This document shows, one piece after another, positions 1-10,840 of a DNA stretch of 64,000 nt. The DNA is from Nymphaea colorata (Eukaryota > Streptophyta > Magnoliopsida > Nymphaeales > Nymphaeaceae). The stretch spans positions 5,363,205 to 5,427,204 of the forward strand of contig NC_045138.2 of assembly GCF_008831285.2 (NCBI RefSeq). Reading direction: 5' to 3'. Below the pieces are notes generated by a model. That model was not told the origin of the DNA. It did not search any database and saw only the letters and a program-made list of their open reading frames with translations. The translations under genes were made by a program, and so were the position numbers. How positions within the stretch are numbered: position 1 is the first letter of the stretch; every line of letters starts with the position of its first letter.

Positions 1-438
1 CACAAAATCATTTATACACAACAGCCTTAAATATCCAAACTACTCCAAGAATCACAAATCACATAAAACCCTAAAAGTTGTAGTTTCATTAAATAATTCA
101 AAAATGCATTTGTGAAACAAGATAGAGCTCATTATCTACAATATTAGGGCTACAACACTAGGGCTGATCATATACAAAATGAATAGCCATGGACACTAGA
201 ATGACTATCTACCTGTTAAACTTGTTCACATACACAGCATATACTGGCTGAAAATATAAAGGTACAGGAAAAATAAACAGAAAAAGCAAAAGGCAAAATG
301 CAAAAGCAAAGAAAATATAAATATATATATATATAATAGGATACAATGTGTCTATGGAATATTAAAGGACTAAAGTTTATGTAAACTCAGCACGCTGCCT
401 CTAATGAAACATATAGTTCAGTAAAACGAAGGTGATAC

Positions 439-484
439 CTTCAGCATTATGCCAACTGGTATAATGTATTCCTTCCTTCGCACC
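439..484 (-). CDS. NRPA2: NRPA2 coding exon 8 (last visible)
   Basis: 46 bp encoding (L)[15 protein letters not shown], matching 'REYLLPVGIVLK' of the family. Acceptor TATGTAG, donor AAG/GTATCA. I examined the remaining 430 bp to the left edge and found no ninth exon, so the gene continues outside the window. Confidence 0.9.
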
Positions 485-3217
485 CTACATAGAGCACAAG
501 AAAAAAAAAATAAGGGTAACTCAGTGGTGAATGGTTTAATTTATTGGCATGAAAGGCAAATTAGTAGCTTACAGAAATCCAATGCTTGCACTTCCATGCT
601 GCAGGTAATACAGCCTTACTGTGACAGCAGATTGATCTTGTCGGACACATCTAGAAGTTTACAAAGTATCAGATATTTAGGTTCCCCGGTAATAAATAAT
701 GATAATGAAAGCATGAAAGAAAAGAAAGCCATCAAAATTCGGGAGAGAGAACCTTTTAAAATTTAGATTGTCCTCAGAAAATTATGTAAGAGATCTATAG
801 CGAAATCTTGTAGTTACTCTTGCATAGATTTATCAATTGTATGTCATAATTTTGTTTAATCTAATGATAATGCACTACTGCCACATTAATAGATGTTCTA
901 ATTCTAAGCTTTAAAAAAAAAAAAAAAACATTCAGATTTGAGGATGATAGCCGAAGTAAAATGTACACAAGAAAAAAATAATTGAAATAAATTGTAGATG
1001 CACACACTTGCTGTACAATAGGTGACATACACAGAGGCATAACTCACAAGGTCGCGTACTTTTCTAGCATCAAATGCAATTGCAACTACTCAGCACCCCT
1101 TAATTTTCATGACAAATCATTCAAGACAGGATTTTACAAAAAAGAAATATGACATGAATGAGACTGCTGAACATAATTTTGCACCAAAAACAAGAGACAA
1201 CAAATGTCTAAGAAGCCAAGGAGACATACTCCAAAGTAGTCTAACTCTAAATAAAACTGTTCAAAAACTAATAAAGATCATCTTCTTCTGCTGAGAACAA
1301 ACAGAGCCTTTGTCTTTATCATAAGAAAAAGAAGTACACCTGATGAGAACAGCTTTCTCAGTAAAAGCTGATCCACGGTTACGGTATGCATTACGGATCA
1401 CACTCATCGGCTGTTATGAGAACAAGATGTTAGACAAAGATGAAGACTCACAAAACAGAAGCAAATGTTATCTCAAGTAATAGACAATCAGAAATACTAA
1501 TATAGCATTGCACATCATGTAAACAGCATGACTCACATAATTCCGCTTTGGCATTATTAAAATCCGTGCAAGTCGCTCAAGTCCATTGCATATGAAGTAG
1601 CTACAAGCACAAAGCAAATTTGAAATAGTCAGTCATGAAGAAACTTGTTGACAAGCATGCATAAGTTGTGACAAAAGCTACTTTTGCGGATTTATTAGGA
1701 AATGAGAAAATAATAAGGAAGCCTAGATGCACAGGAAACAAAAAAAGAAGAAGATGGACATTGTGCCATATGGAGGTATGCATTTTTGACATGGAGACTG
1801 TAATTTTGTCTACCTGTGTTGGTGCAGCAATCAATAGACACATGCATTTCGCATAACAGGTATTGCCGGACCTGATACAACTAAGATCCCAGCCCCTTCT
1901 TTACTGAACCCTTAAACCCCCATAAGAAAAATCCCTCTTCTTCGTTCTCCTCTACGTACATCACAGATCGGCAGCTGATTCGAAAAAAGACTGCAGTTTC
2001 CCAGCAACACTGGTGCAACCTTCTTGCAAGTTATGCATATATTGCATCTTTTTTTTCTGTTTTGTATATCTTTATCAATATTTCACTTGATCTGTTTTGC
2101 AGTTCTTCTTCAACTAAGTAAGAGTTTCAATGACTTTTGTCTTTTTTCATTTGGGCTACTTTTTCAGATCCCTATATTACTTGGTAAGCCATTTTGCATC
2201 AGATCAGTTTTAGGATTTTTTTGTTCTCTTCACATAGTGGGTTTTTTATAGCTTTTAGATCTTTATTTTGCTTCATCACTTTTTCCATTTTAGAGGTTAT
2301 TTATCTTTTATTCTGCTTCACTCTGCATTTTAAACAACGTAGCTTTTGTATTGCATGATTATATCTTTTTTTGAGTTTAACAGTGTTAGCTGTCACGGGT
2401 TGCATCGTGCATTGCCTGATTTTATTTTCTTCTTTCAGTATTAAGTTTATCGAGCAGCTTAGCACATTGTATGACTATTTTTTCTCAGTCAAGCATTAAG
2501 CATTGCATTAATATATATGGATTTACTTTGCTGGCATTTTCTGGATTAAATATATGTATGATAGTCACAGAAAACATGTTATTGTCGAAAAAACAGCAAG
2601 AAAATTAAATGCCAAAAAATGGGAAAAAAAATGTGTTTTTTCAAAAAAAAACGAAAAAAAATGCATAACATGTTTAAAACGTGCTTTTTCACGTCTTAAT
2701 GTTTAAAAAAAGCAATTTTTATTTGGGTGGGGACATCAACTGTAATTTGACAAAATTGTAAATAATAGTTTGGGTAAAAAATGAATAAAACACAAAACTT
2801 AGAAGGTAAAAAATTTGTCGACAAGGGGGAAAGCTAGTCGACGTGTCTTTACGGTTTAAGGTTTTCAGATTTGGGGGAACGTTAAATCCAGCTGATTTCC
2901 GATTTCCAGCAAGGTTTCCGACCTCAAACTCACTAGTGGAGCAGACCAGCGTCTCTTTGTTTCCAATGAGCAGCAGCAACGTCAAACCTCTAACGGACTG
3001 GTGCATTTTCTGGCACCGTGCAGACCACCAAAAGCTACATCTGACCACATTCGCGTGCTCAAGTAGGATTTTCCGTTAGTTATTAACTTATTCAGTCCAG
3101 ACCTCCGACAACTACATCCGACCACGCTCATCTATGTCACATAGGTACGGGGTACGGGTGCCGGTGCGTGTACGGGTACTAACCATTTTCAAAAAACTTG
3201 GGTGCGGGGGTACGGCC

Positions 3218-3258
<41 letters not shown>

Positions 3259-5763
3259 CAATAAGAAATACTTAGAAAATATGTATCAAAATAAAAAATA
3301 TACATCAACATAAACAAATAAATAACATAGAAAATATATATATACGGCTCTTGCAGCAATGTGTTTAAGAAACCTATGAAAAACTTTAAACATATGGACA
3401 ACCAAGCAACCCCCTAGTCAAATATGAACATCAATTGAATTTTCACATCTAAAGAATAGAATAAACAGTAAGGTGGAAAAAATTAAATCAAAGTAAAATT
3501 AAGCAATTTGGATCTATTGGTACCCAAGTGTCAAAGTACCCATTTTGAGTACGGGTACGGCGACACGAGTACGTGGACCTTACTGCCTCAAGGGGCATAG
3601 CGTAGCTGGTCGAGCTAAGGGCCTGTATTAAGGCAGGTCTCTAGTTCGATTCCCGTGGGCGCTATGTTCTTGTGTCTTAAGACGGTAGGGCGCGGTACCC
3701 AAGCTGAAGGGTGCACCGTTGCTATTGCTGACACCGACGCAGCTCAGGACCCCGGAGGCAGGGGGAATGGGGGGCCTTCGGGCCTTTTTCGGGTGGTGGA
3801 TTTAATACCCCTTGCTCACCCGAGTACGTGGACCTTACTGAAGTACCCATGTGACTTAAATGCTCATCTGCTTGTGTTCATTTTTTTTCTTATGTACTTA
3901 TTTTGTTGTTGTCTTATTAGTTCCTCATTTATTTTATTTTTTCCTAATTTTTAGGAATTTTTTCAGATTTTTTTTTTGAAAATTTATCGTTTTTTTTTCT
4001 TGTTCGTATTTTTCAAGCACACCGTATTATACCTGAAAAAAACCTCACCATTGAAAACTCTGAAACGTTATTTGTGGCTAAGTATATATTACACACACAA
4101 ACACACACATTATACCAAAATAAAACATTGCCATTTAAACCCTGAGAACACTAATGTAACTATGATATATGAATGCATGCATATATGTATGTGTGAATGT
4201 ATGTATAATTTTATACATGTATATATTCTTTGGCATGCCCAATCTGCCCCTCAATTTGAGTCATAGTTACCAAATTTCCAACCATGCTTTTAATAGAATA
4301 CAAACAAAATTTAAGACCAATACTCACCCACCAATTTCACTTGACTCCTCCTTCAATGAAACCAACTTTTTTGGATCAGCACCCCTTAAATGGCACAGCT
4401 TTGACTGCAATAAACTAAAACAATCAATTTTCCTATTACACCATGAATTAAGAATTGGAATTCATAAGACCCCATTAATCTATTAAGCAATGCAATCTCC
4501 ACAAAGGTCCTTTCCCTTGAAGAGATGTTCTGTCTTGGCCATGTGTTGATCAAGGCACAGATCCCATAGCCAAGGCAAGGTTTATCACACTCTAGCACCT
4601 AATTAGAGCTTGTGCCCGAAGTTGTCATGAACTGAAATAGTAGCATTTCTTCAGATCAGTTCCTGTCAACACAGAACCATATATGCAACACCACCTATTC
4701 CAATAACAAAAGGAGAATGTTTGGAGTCACGTCCTTGATGTCCAACTTAACAACCCTAAAAAGATCAAAATACAGTGGACCTTCTATATCCAATAAGCCT
4801 CCTGCCATGATCTTGGTCCACATAAGAAAACATTCAACTTAGAGAACATATTGCTCTAAGAGGGGGGAGGGGGGAATTCATGCTGTTGGATGTATAAGGA
4901 TTCCTGAACCAGCAACCTGTTTGTTGTGTCATCAATGCACTCGTATGCATTAGATCTTTCATTTTGTGTACCAGACAAATTGGAATTTCTCATGAAGTGA
5001 AATCATAAGCTGGTCCAAGCAAGAGAGGAAAAAAGAAAAACAGGGCTACAAGCCATATATTGGCTTCGCTCTCAAACTCAATGGGAGATTGGTACACCTT
5101 CAAGAACCTCACAATGTCAATCAAGTGGTCAATCATAAAAATGTTAGCCTTAGAACACAACCATAAACTTCAGTCAAGTGAGAACATCAAGGAGACTAGC
5201 AAATTTGGAATCTCATGCTTCTTCACATGCGGCAGCCCTAAAAGCATAGTTATAGAACCATTGCAATTTCCATAAAAAGAGAAAATGGGAAACAAAGCAA
5301 TAACATGGGTAACAAAATTAACATCAAAAAGAGAAGAACAAAAAAGCAGGAAAGGATGGGAAACACAGCAATAAAAATGCACATTAATTTTTTACCTTTT
5401 TCTGAAAAATGTGTTTTCCCCTTTTTTTAGTTTTCCTTTTTTACGGTTAATATCACATTTTTCCAAAAAAAAACACAATATCTGTGATGGTGAGTAGCAC
5501 TATTAGGTCCTAAGTCAATTGCATGATTTACTGCCTAAGAAGAGACATATATGGGTGAAACTCTATGTTGCATTGGACACTGATATGGGTGTCAAATATG
5601 GGGCTGGACACGGATAGGGTGTCAAATATGGTGCCGGATACAGGTGTCAAATATGGCAAGCTTTAAAAAATTAGACATTTGTATGCACATATATATATAT
5701 ATACAAACATACCTATATATATATATATATATATATAAACATACATATATATATATATATACA

Positions 5764-5803
<40 letters not shown>

Positions 5804-5856
5804 CATATATATATATATATGTATACATACATATATATATATGTATGTATATATAT

Positions 5857-5897
<41 letters not shown>

Positions 5898-5913
5898 TAT
5901 ATATATGTATGTA

Positions 5914-5944
<31 letters not shown>

Positions 5945-6013
5945 GTATGTATATATATATATATATAGATATGTATGTATATATGTATGTATATATATAT
6001 ATATATATGTATG

Positions 6014-6050
<37 letters not shown>

Positions 6051-7662
6051 GTCTGTGTGTGTGTAGACACACACACACAGATATATATATATATATAAAA
6101 CTAAAAAGAGAGACAGAGAGAGAGAGAGGAAAAATAACAAATTGTACAAAAAAAATCATCTAAAATCTGTTACATAATCAATTATTGTTTAATAACTTTA
6201 TTGGTTTGTGTTTGTAACTTTGTACATTATTTTATATCAATGATTAGTTTAGTTAATTTACAATGTAGTTAAATAAAAAAGTTAAAGGATAGACCCTGTC
6301 ATCCTTTTAGGAGGTTATCCTTTTGAAACTGAAAGAAGAACCCTTCCTTTTCAAAGAAGAACAGACAAGGATGACCGCAAAAGGGAGAAAAAGACAGAGA
6401 GAGAAAATGAAAGAGGTGTCACGTGAGAGGCAACTAAAAAGAAAAAAGAAGAAAGGAAAGAGAAAAGGGGGAGAAAAAGAGGGAAAAGGAGACACGCATG
6501 TCCATTTTTTGGACACTTCATGCTCAAAAATGGCGTGTCCCAGCCGTGAAAAGGTGTGTCGATGTCAGTGTCAGACACAGCTGGACACCAACACTTCATC
6601 TTTTTGGAAGTGTGCATGCAACACAGGTGAGACTTAAGCTTACCACATCAAGCCAAATCAAATCCAAATATTTTTCCTACAGGTACAAAGAATATTTGAG
6701 AAATTGGCCATTGTAGCTGGTGGAATGACCCAACCCCCTCCAACAATGGATTCAGACTATTGGTTTGGTAGATCCAACCTGCCCACCTAGCAGCTGATGA
6801 ACTTTGTCTAGGGCAGCACACAATTTAAAACAACACTTTTGAACTGACAACATATTCCACATGTTTATTAGTGTTGTTCATGCAATAGACAGCATCTATT
6901 TTCTCTCATAAATCATATCTACTCAGTAACCTTTCTCATTAATACTTGCCTATTGCATTTTCCCTATCTAACGTACCTGCCAAGAAATATGTCATCCAAC
7001 AACTTGATTAACTCCAATTATTGAGATAAACAAAATCTCACAAAATATTATTCTTGAAAATGAATGACTGCAATCAGACTGAGGAAAGAAGAACCTTTAG
7101 CATTATGGGAAGACGACCAAAGAAAAATTGGTCACGAATTACAACTCCACCGTTATATTGAAAGCAGACGTCCACATGAAGTCTACCCCGGTAGGACGTT
7201 CCACATTGTCTACACTGTTTCACAAGAAGGCCAAAATTTGAAAATGACAACCCATTTTTGAGGGCAACACAGCAAAGAAAGTTCATCTAATGCTTTAATA
7301 TGTTACCTCATACGGAAGCAGTTGGTCATGCTTTGTTCTAGTGTTTCCTTCCTTATCTGGAGGCAACAAAACTGGATTCTCTAACCATAGTAAGGATATG
7401 ATGTTAAGCATTAAACCAATCATTAAAAAAAGACAGAAACCAAATCAATTGTTAAAAGTATATAAGTGCATAGCAAAAGGATATTCCTAAGTGTTGTTGC
7501 AGAAGAAGAATCATTGACCTCAATAGGCTTTACGTGTGAAACCAAAACATCAAGACCTCTATCAATGAAATAATCAAAGGAGTCTATATGAGGCCTAGTT
7601 AATTCCATTAGTGCTGTGAAATCGGGCAGCTTCATGCCATTGCAAGCTCCAACATGTCCCAT
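439..7662 (-). CDS. NRPA2: RNA polymerase I second-largest subunit, N-terminal part (8 exons, runs off left edge)
   Basis: NRPA2 is the beta-like subunit of nucleolar RNA polymerase I, which transcribes 35S rRNA. Coding exons in transcript order: 7485-7662, 7307-7389, 7095-7214, 4328-4404, 1537-1600, 1340-1410, 573-650, 439-484. I assembled these by hand: every junction keeps the frame, and all introns are GT-AG except the first (AT-AC). About 239 residues are encoded, against roughly 1,180 in the family. Family signatures in order are [76 protein letters not shown] and [11 protein letters not shown], which match the protrusion/lobe start of Pol I subunit 2 rather than Pol II or III. The Met at 7662 gives an N-terminus of family-like length, and an in-frame stop lies 33 nt upstream. 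The next exon should lie left of base 1. Family identity is from recognition, not a search. Confidence 0.93.
573..650 (-). CDS. NRPA2: NRPA2 coding exon 7
   Basis: 78 bp encoding (R)[20 protein letters not shown] then ASIGF. Acceptor ACTTCTAG, donor TTTCT/GTAAGC. It matches the family block 'CVRxDQSSVTVxLYYL'. Confidence 0.93.
1340..1410 (-). CDS. NRPA2: NRPA2 coding exon 6
   Basis: 71 bp encoding [20 protein letters not shown] and VLI plus two bases. Acceptor CATAACAG, donor CAG/GTGTAC. It continues the PKRNY-PMS motif across the junction with exon 5. Confidence 0.93.
1537..1600 (-). CDS. NRPA2: NRPA2 coding exon 5
   Basis: 64 bp encoding (G)[21 protein letters not shown], the conserved 'YFIxNGxER' motif of second-largest polymerase subunits. 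Donor TAT/GTGAGT. Confidence 0.94.
3219..3252. repeat. (TA)n microsatellite
   Basis: About 17 uninterrupted TA units inside the inverted-repeat element in NRPA2 intron 4. Confidence 0.95.
3586..3820 (+). mobile_element. tRNA-derived SINE with 20-bp target-site duplication
   Basis: A 235-bp element with a Pol III A box (TAGCGTAGCTGG, fits TRGCNNAGYNGG) near 3598 and a B box (AGTTCGATTCC) about 45 bp later, so the head derives from a tRNA gene. The 20-bp sequence CGAGTACGTGGACCTTACTG occurs exactly at 3566-3585 and again at 3821-3840, the signature of LINE-mediated target-primed insertion. The perfect duplication suggests a fairly recent event. It is not a tRNA gene, since the B box is followed by non-tRNA body. 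It lies antisense to NRPA2. Confidence 0.9.
4328..4404 (-). CDS. NRPA2: NRPA2 coding exon 4
   Basis: 77 bp encoding [20 protein letters not shown] followed by SSEIG and GG. It is flanked by TTGCAG and GTGAGT. It is isolated by 2.7 kb of intron on each side, but phase and family signature agree on both sides. Confidence 0.92.
4405..7094 (-). other. NRPA2: NRPA2 intron 3 (2.69 kb) with repeat insertions
   Basis: Joins exon 3 to exon 4 (acceptor TTGCAG at 4410-4405). It holds a TA-rich satellite at about 5690-6100, GA-rich sequence at about 6330-6490, and GGACAC-rich repeats at about 5570-5660 and 6490-6620 that resemble the two ends of one degraded transposon. I see no coding exon inside. Confidence 0.85.
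5687..6100. repeat. TA-rich compound microsatellite with CATACATA interruptions
   Basis: About 410 bp of (TA)n broken by recurring GTATGTA/CATACA steps, then (GT)n, (CA)n and (GA)n blocks. Open reading frames through it give only Tyr-Ile runs and are not genes. It lies within NRPA2 intron 3 and is palindromic at small scale, so it can form cruciforms. Confidence 0.95.
7095..7214 (-). CDS. NRPA2: NRPA2 coding exon 3
   Basis: 120 bp, exactly 40 codons, starting [10 protein letters not shown] and ending [11 protein letters not shown]. This is the conserved 'VDVCF...RDxFxFGxxPIML' block of Pol I subunit 2. The donor is CTAAAG/GTTCTT, opening a 2.69-kb intron. Confidence 0.93.
7307..7389 (-). CDS. 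NRPA2: NRPA2 coding exon 2
   Basis: 83 bp encoding (I)[14 protein letters not shown]...KHDQLLPYE. It enters from the AT-AC junction and leaves by TATGAG/GTAACA. It is followed by a 92-bp GT-AG intron (7215-7306) with an acceptor ending GAAACAG. Confidence 0.92.
7390..7484 (-). other. NRPA2: U12-type AT-AC intron in NRPA2
   Basis: A 95-bp intron between exons 1 and 2. The 5' splice site ATATCCTTTT matches the U12 AT-AC consensus. A branch-like TGCTTAAC lies at 7410-7403, about 14 nt before the terminal TAC. Splicing here rebuilds an ATA codon and gives the conserved LRIWLENP. The best GT-AG alternative (GT at GAG/GTCAATG, AG at GGTTAG) breaks the frame. What I see is the motifs and frame; that the minor spliceosome removes it is an inference. 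Confidence 0.8.
7485..7662 (-). CDS. NRPA2: NRPA2 coding exon 1 (start codon exon)
   Basis: Encodes 59 residues plus one base. The signature [17 protein letters not shown] is the conserved 'H-x-x-SFDY' start of Pol I subunit 2. A pyrimidine-rich acceptor ending CAG lies at 7666-7668, just upstream of GTTATGG, so the exon probably begins at 7665 and an upstream (5' UTR or short coding) exon is likely. The donor is GGA/ATATCCTTTT, a U12 AT-type 5' splice site. Confidence 0.9.
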
Positions 7663-8339
7663 AACCTGGTCAAATGGTGAAAAGGAAAAAGCTTAGGGGA
7701 AAAGGAAAACAAAAAGAAAAAATGTCAAGTGACTGCTTGAGGCAGTTTCATAGAAGAAAACAGTAGACGATGAAAACTGAATAAGGACCTTTTCCCCAAT
7801 GCATGCATTATATATAGAAGGATTTACCATAATCAAAGATGCATGATTAGAGAAAGATTTATCATTAGCAAGAGTTTCAGGCATAGTTGTGCTTTCACGC
7901 ATCAAATATGAAATTAGTTTAATAACACAATTTTCTAAAGCTAAAAACCATTTACTATATGAATCCAATGGTGCACATCTAGCATTAATAAAATGAATAT
8001 TTATAATAAGGTACCAATATGAGACAACATCTAAGCAACAATCTACTTTATCACTTTAAAAAGGTAAGGCAAGTTATGGATATATATCAGTGACATTCAA
8101 GAATATAGCTGAATAGAAGTTGAAACAGCTGTATGACCAAAAAAGCACCTCCAAAAAGAACACTTTCGAACAAAAGACTATATGTTATAACTTATAAGAA
8201 ATATGTTAAACATCACACAAGAATGTTTCTCCGACTTTTTACCCTGGTAAATTTGCCAGATGTTGGGGCTTCCCACCTCAAATGATCACCGGTGTGGATG
8301 TGTTTGCATCTCCATCAGCTTCAGGGTACTATGAAAGAG

Positions 8340-8880
8340 TACATACAGCACAGCAAGTTGATTGTGCATCAGTACTTCAACAGAGGAGCACAACAGTTGA
8401 ATAAGCTCGGTACCTTCTCTATTTATGTCTTGCTGTTATGCCTATGCATTGTTGGTTATGTGTTGAGGCCTGATGGTAAAGTCTACAACGGATGGCAGAA
8501 ACACTGGCTTCAGAACCTACTTTACCATTCACGAAAGAGCACAGCACAGCAGGTTGATTGTGCTTCAGTGCTTGAATGGAGGAACACAATAGGTGAATAA
8601 TTTTGTTACCTTCTCTATTTATGTCTTGTTATTATGCCTATGCATTGATGGCTAATCCACCATGGATAGTCGGAACTTACCATCCATGAAATAGGTAAGC
8701 ATTGCAGCTTGATTGTGCTTCAACGGAGGAGCACAACAGGTGACTCAGCTTGTTACCTTCTCTATTTACATCTCATTATTATGTCTATGCATTGTTGGTT
8801 TGAGGCCGGCAGCAAAATCTACCATGGATGGTAGAAACAATGGCTCTACAACCTATTTAACCATTCATGGCTGACTGAAA
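8340..8880. repeat. Diverged tandem triplication (about 160-195 bp units)
   Basis: Three imperfect units begin near 8350, 8544 and 8703. Each carries GTTGATTGTGC, then TACCTTCTCTATTTA, then CTATGCATTG. Divergence and length changes between units suggest an old event. It has no coding signature and lies upstream of NRPA2 exon 1, possibly in its first intron. Confidence 0.75.
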
Positions 8881-9776
8881 AATAGGGCCACTCAATTGCA
8901 AGGGTGAAAATGGAAGCCAGCCCCCAACAAGACGGTTCCCACTTTTCAGTATTGCATTAACTCAACCAGAAGCCAATTCATGTTTGAACCTGTATTTTTT
9001 GTCTTTTTTTTATGCTGGCCTTATTTGGTCAACATAACTACTGCTTTTTGAGGAGGAGACCCCCAAGATCATGTTTGCATCCGAGAGAGAAAGAGGGGCG
9101 AAGTTGGCCGGTGGCCCTCCTTTGCAGTAGAGGGAGTAAGAGAGGGAGGGGCAAGGACTCCCTTCTTCAATGAAGAGAGGGAGAGAGACAGAGACAGAGA
9201 CAGAGAGATACCTGCAATGGCCAGCCAGCCATGAGAATAGAGAGAGACAGAGAGAGAGGAAGGTGTGAATCGCTTTAGAAGGAGAGAGTGAAAGAAAAAA
9301 AGAGGACACCCTGTGACGTATTAAAAAAAGGGCTTTGCAGTGACAAAACAGAAAATTTGAAAAACTATATATATAAAAAGCTATCACTGCTTAACACTTT
9401 GTTTGGCCGGATGGAAAGGAAAAACAAAGAGAGAGACCATGTTGGACAGGGAAGAAAAAAAGGAAAAGGAGATAAACCATTGTAAAAGTCTGTTTGGATG
9501 GGAAAAGGAAGAAAATGTATCGTCAAAAGTCATGTTATTTAAGTTATGTAAATGAAAGAAAAGGAAAGATATCATCTTTCATGATTCAACAATAATCTCT
9601 CCCAAATCGATGAATCCTCAGTGGTTTTTGATGAAAATGGGCAAAATCTCTCCCTCCCACGTCTCTTGGAGTCTTTAGAAACAAGAAAAGAGAGAGAGAG
9701 AGAGAGGAGTGTTTAAAGTACTTTAAAGTTTAAACTTTAAAACATAACACAAAAAGAGGCCCTTTTTGTTTTTTTA

Positions 9777-9936
9777 CCCGTATCGTACGATACGGGAGTG
9801 TATCGCCTATATCGTATGATATAGGCGATACGCTTATAATACACGAGTGTATCGTGTATTGTAAGCCTACCATATAGGTTTTCTAAACCTATACGGTACG
9901 TATCGTACAATATGCATGTGTATCATACGATATGGA
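9777..9936. repeat. Cluster of consecutive palindromes
   Basis: CCCGTATCGTACGATACGGG (9777-9796) is a perfect 20-bp palindrome. It is followed by a 32-bp palindrome with one mismatched pair (9800-9831), a 14-bp-arm hairpin starting CTTATAATACACGA (from 9833), a 13-bp-arm hairpin ACCATATAGGTTT, and a degenerate GTATCGTAC/GTATCATACG unit. Together they make about 160 bp of back-to-back inverted repeats sharing the motif GTATCG. It is not coding and I do not recognise the family. Confidence 0.85.
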
Positions 9937-10724
9937 TAACATTGCTTAAAAGTTAAAACCATGTTGACGAGATGTGTCATGTTTTTTAAAATATTTTAAT
10001 ACAATTTATGCAATGAGAAATACCATAACAATAGCTTGACTGTATACATATAATTTAAAAAACATGATAGATTACATAATTCTTTAAAACAAAGAAGCAT
10101 GTGTAAAACACAAAATTTACAAGCCTACGTGCCTCATTCACCAGATGAGCTCTTACATCAATTTTCACATATCATTGTAATGCTTTGTAATGTTTTGGAT
10201 GGACTATAAGTCTTAAGGAGAATTGAATCATCACAAACTTGACCACATTCTCCACAAAGCAAATAATGTTTGTTTTAAATGTTAAAATTTATCTAACTTG
10301 GTTTATAGTTTTGGATATTCTAAAAGTTCCGTTTTCTGCATCACACGACCTTTCTCTACTGTGTTTAACTGCGCAAAGAACTCCAAATCTATGCTTGTAA
10401 TTATGTTAAAGCTAGAATTGGAGTGACCACTACTAACATGCAAATCAAGAATTATCAGACCACATTAACTGGTTCATGCAGATAGCAGACCAGCTTCTTC
10501 TAATCAGAGATTAGATTTTACTAGTTCGTCAGAAAATGATAGGTCATCCGCCAATAAGCATTAAAGCTACTTGCAATCTTGCACACTGTCTGGCTTGTTG
10601 GTAATTACCAGAAGCTTCCGTCTGAAGATCCAGTTCTTGTTAGAATGCATGCTTCTGAAGCTAGAAACTCCATGCTTCACTTAGAGGATGATTTCGACCA
10701 AACTCATTTATAATCAAAACTTCA

Positions 10725-10840
10725 TTTGTCATGTTGTGAAGCTAAGTTGTCAGTTACTTTTTAACTCTTAGTTGAAATTTCACTCGTCATGTTGTGAAGC
10801 TAATTTGCCAGTTAATTTTTTAACTCTTAGTTGAGCCTTT
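10725..10840. repeat. 57-bp tandem duplication
   Basis: Two adjacent copies of a unit containing GTCATGTTGTGAAGCTAA and TTTTTAACTCTTAGTTGA, with a few substitutions. Non-coding. Confidence 0.8.

Larger units (their letters stand above)
3136..3855. mobile_element. Degraded terminal-inverted-repeat element rich in GTACGGGTAC motifs
   Basis: The ends are inverted copies: GTCACATAGGTAC at 3136-3148 and the complement of GTCACATGGGTAC at 3843-3855. Subterminal GTACGGGT repeats occur on both sides. It has no coding capacity. Removing the nested SINE leaves about 465 bp. I found no clear target duplication, so the superfamily is unassigned. Confidence 0.5.
1601..4327 (-). other. NRPA2: NRPA2 intron 4 (2.73 kb) with nested transposons
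   Basis: From donor GTGAGT at 4327 to acceptor TGCTTGTAG at 1601. It carries a terminal-inverted-repeat element (3136-3855) with a SINE inside (3586-3820), a (TA)n tract at 3219-3252, and otherwise AT-rich sequence. No coding exon was recognised between the flanking exons. Confidence 0.85.

Noticed and set aside
1-430. A ninth NRPA2 exon at the left edge
   Set aside because: The minus strand was read in all frames and shows no match to the family after [11 protein letters not shown]; the exon must lie outside.
3586-3680. tRNA gene suggested by A and B boxes
   Set aside because: No acceptor-stem pairing, and the sequence continues as a 235-bp body inside 20-bp duplications, so it is a SINE head.
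5622-6159. Long open frames on both strands encoding Tyr-Ile-rich proteins
   Set aside because: They are translations of the (TA)n/CATA microsatellite in an NRPA2 intron, in several frames at once.
7381-7518. GT-AG intron (GAG/GTCAATG to GGTTAG) between NRPA2 exons 1 and 2
   Set aside because: It shifts the reading frame and deletes the conserved WLENP; the AT-AC junction keeps both.
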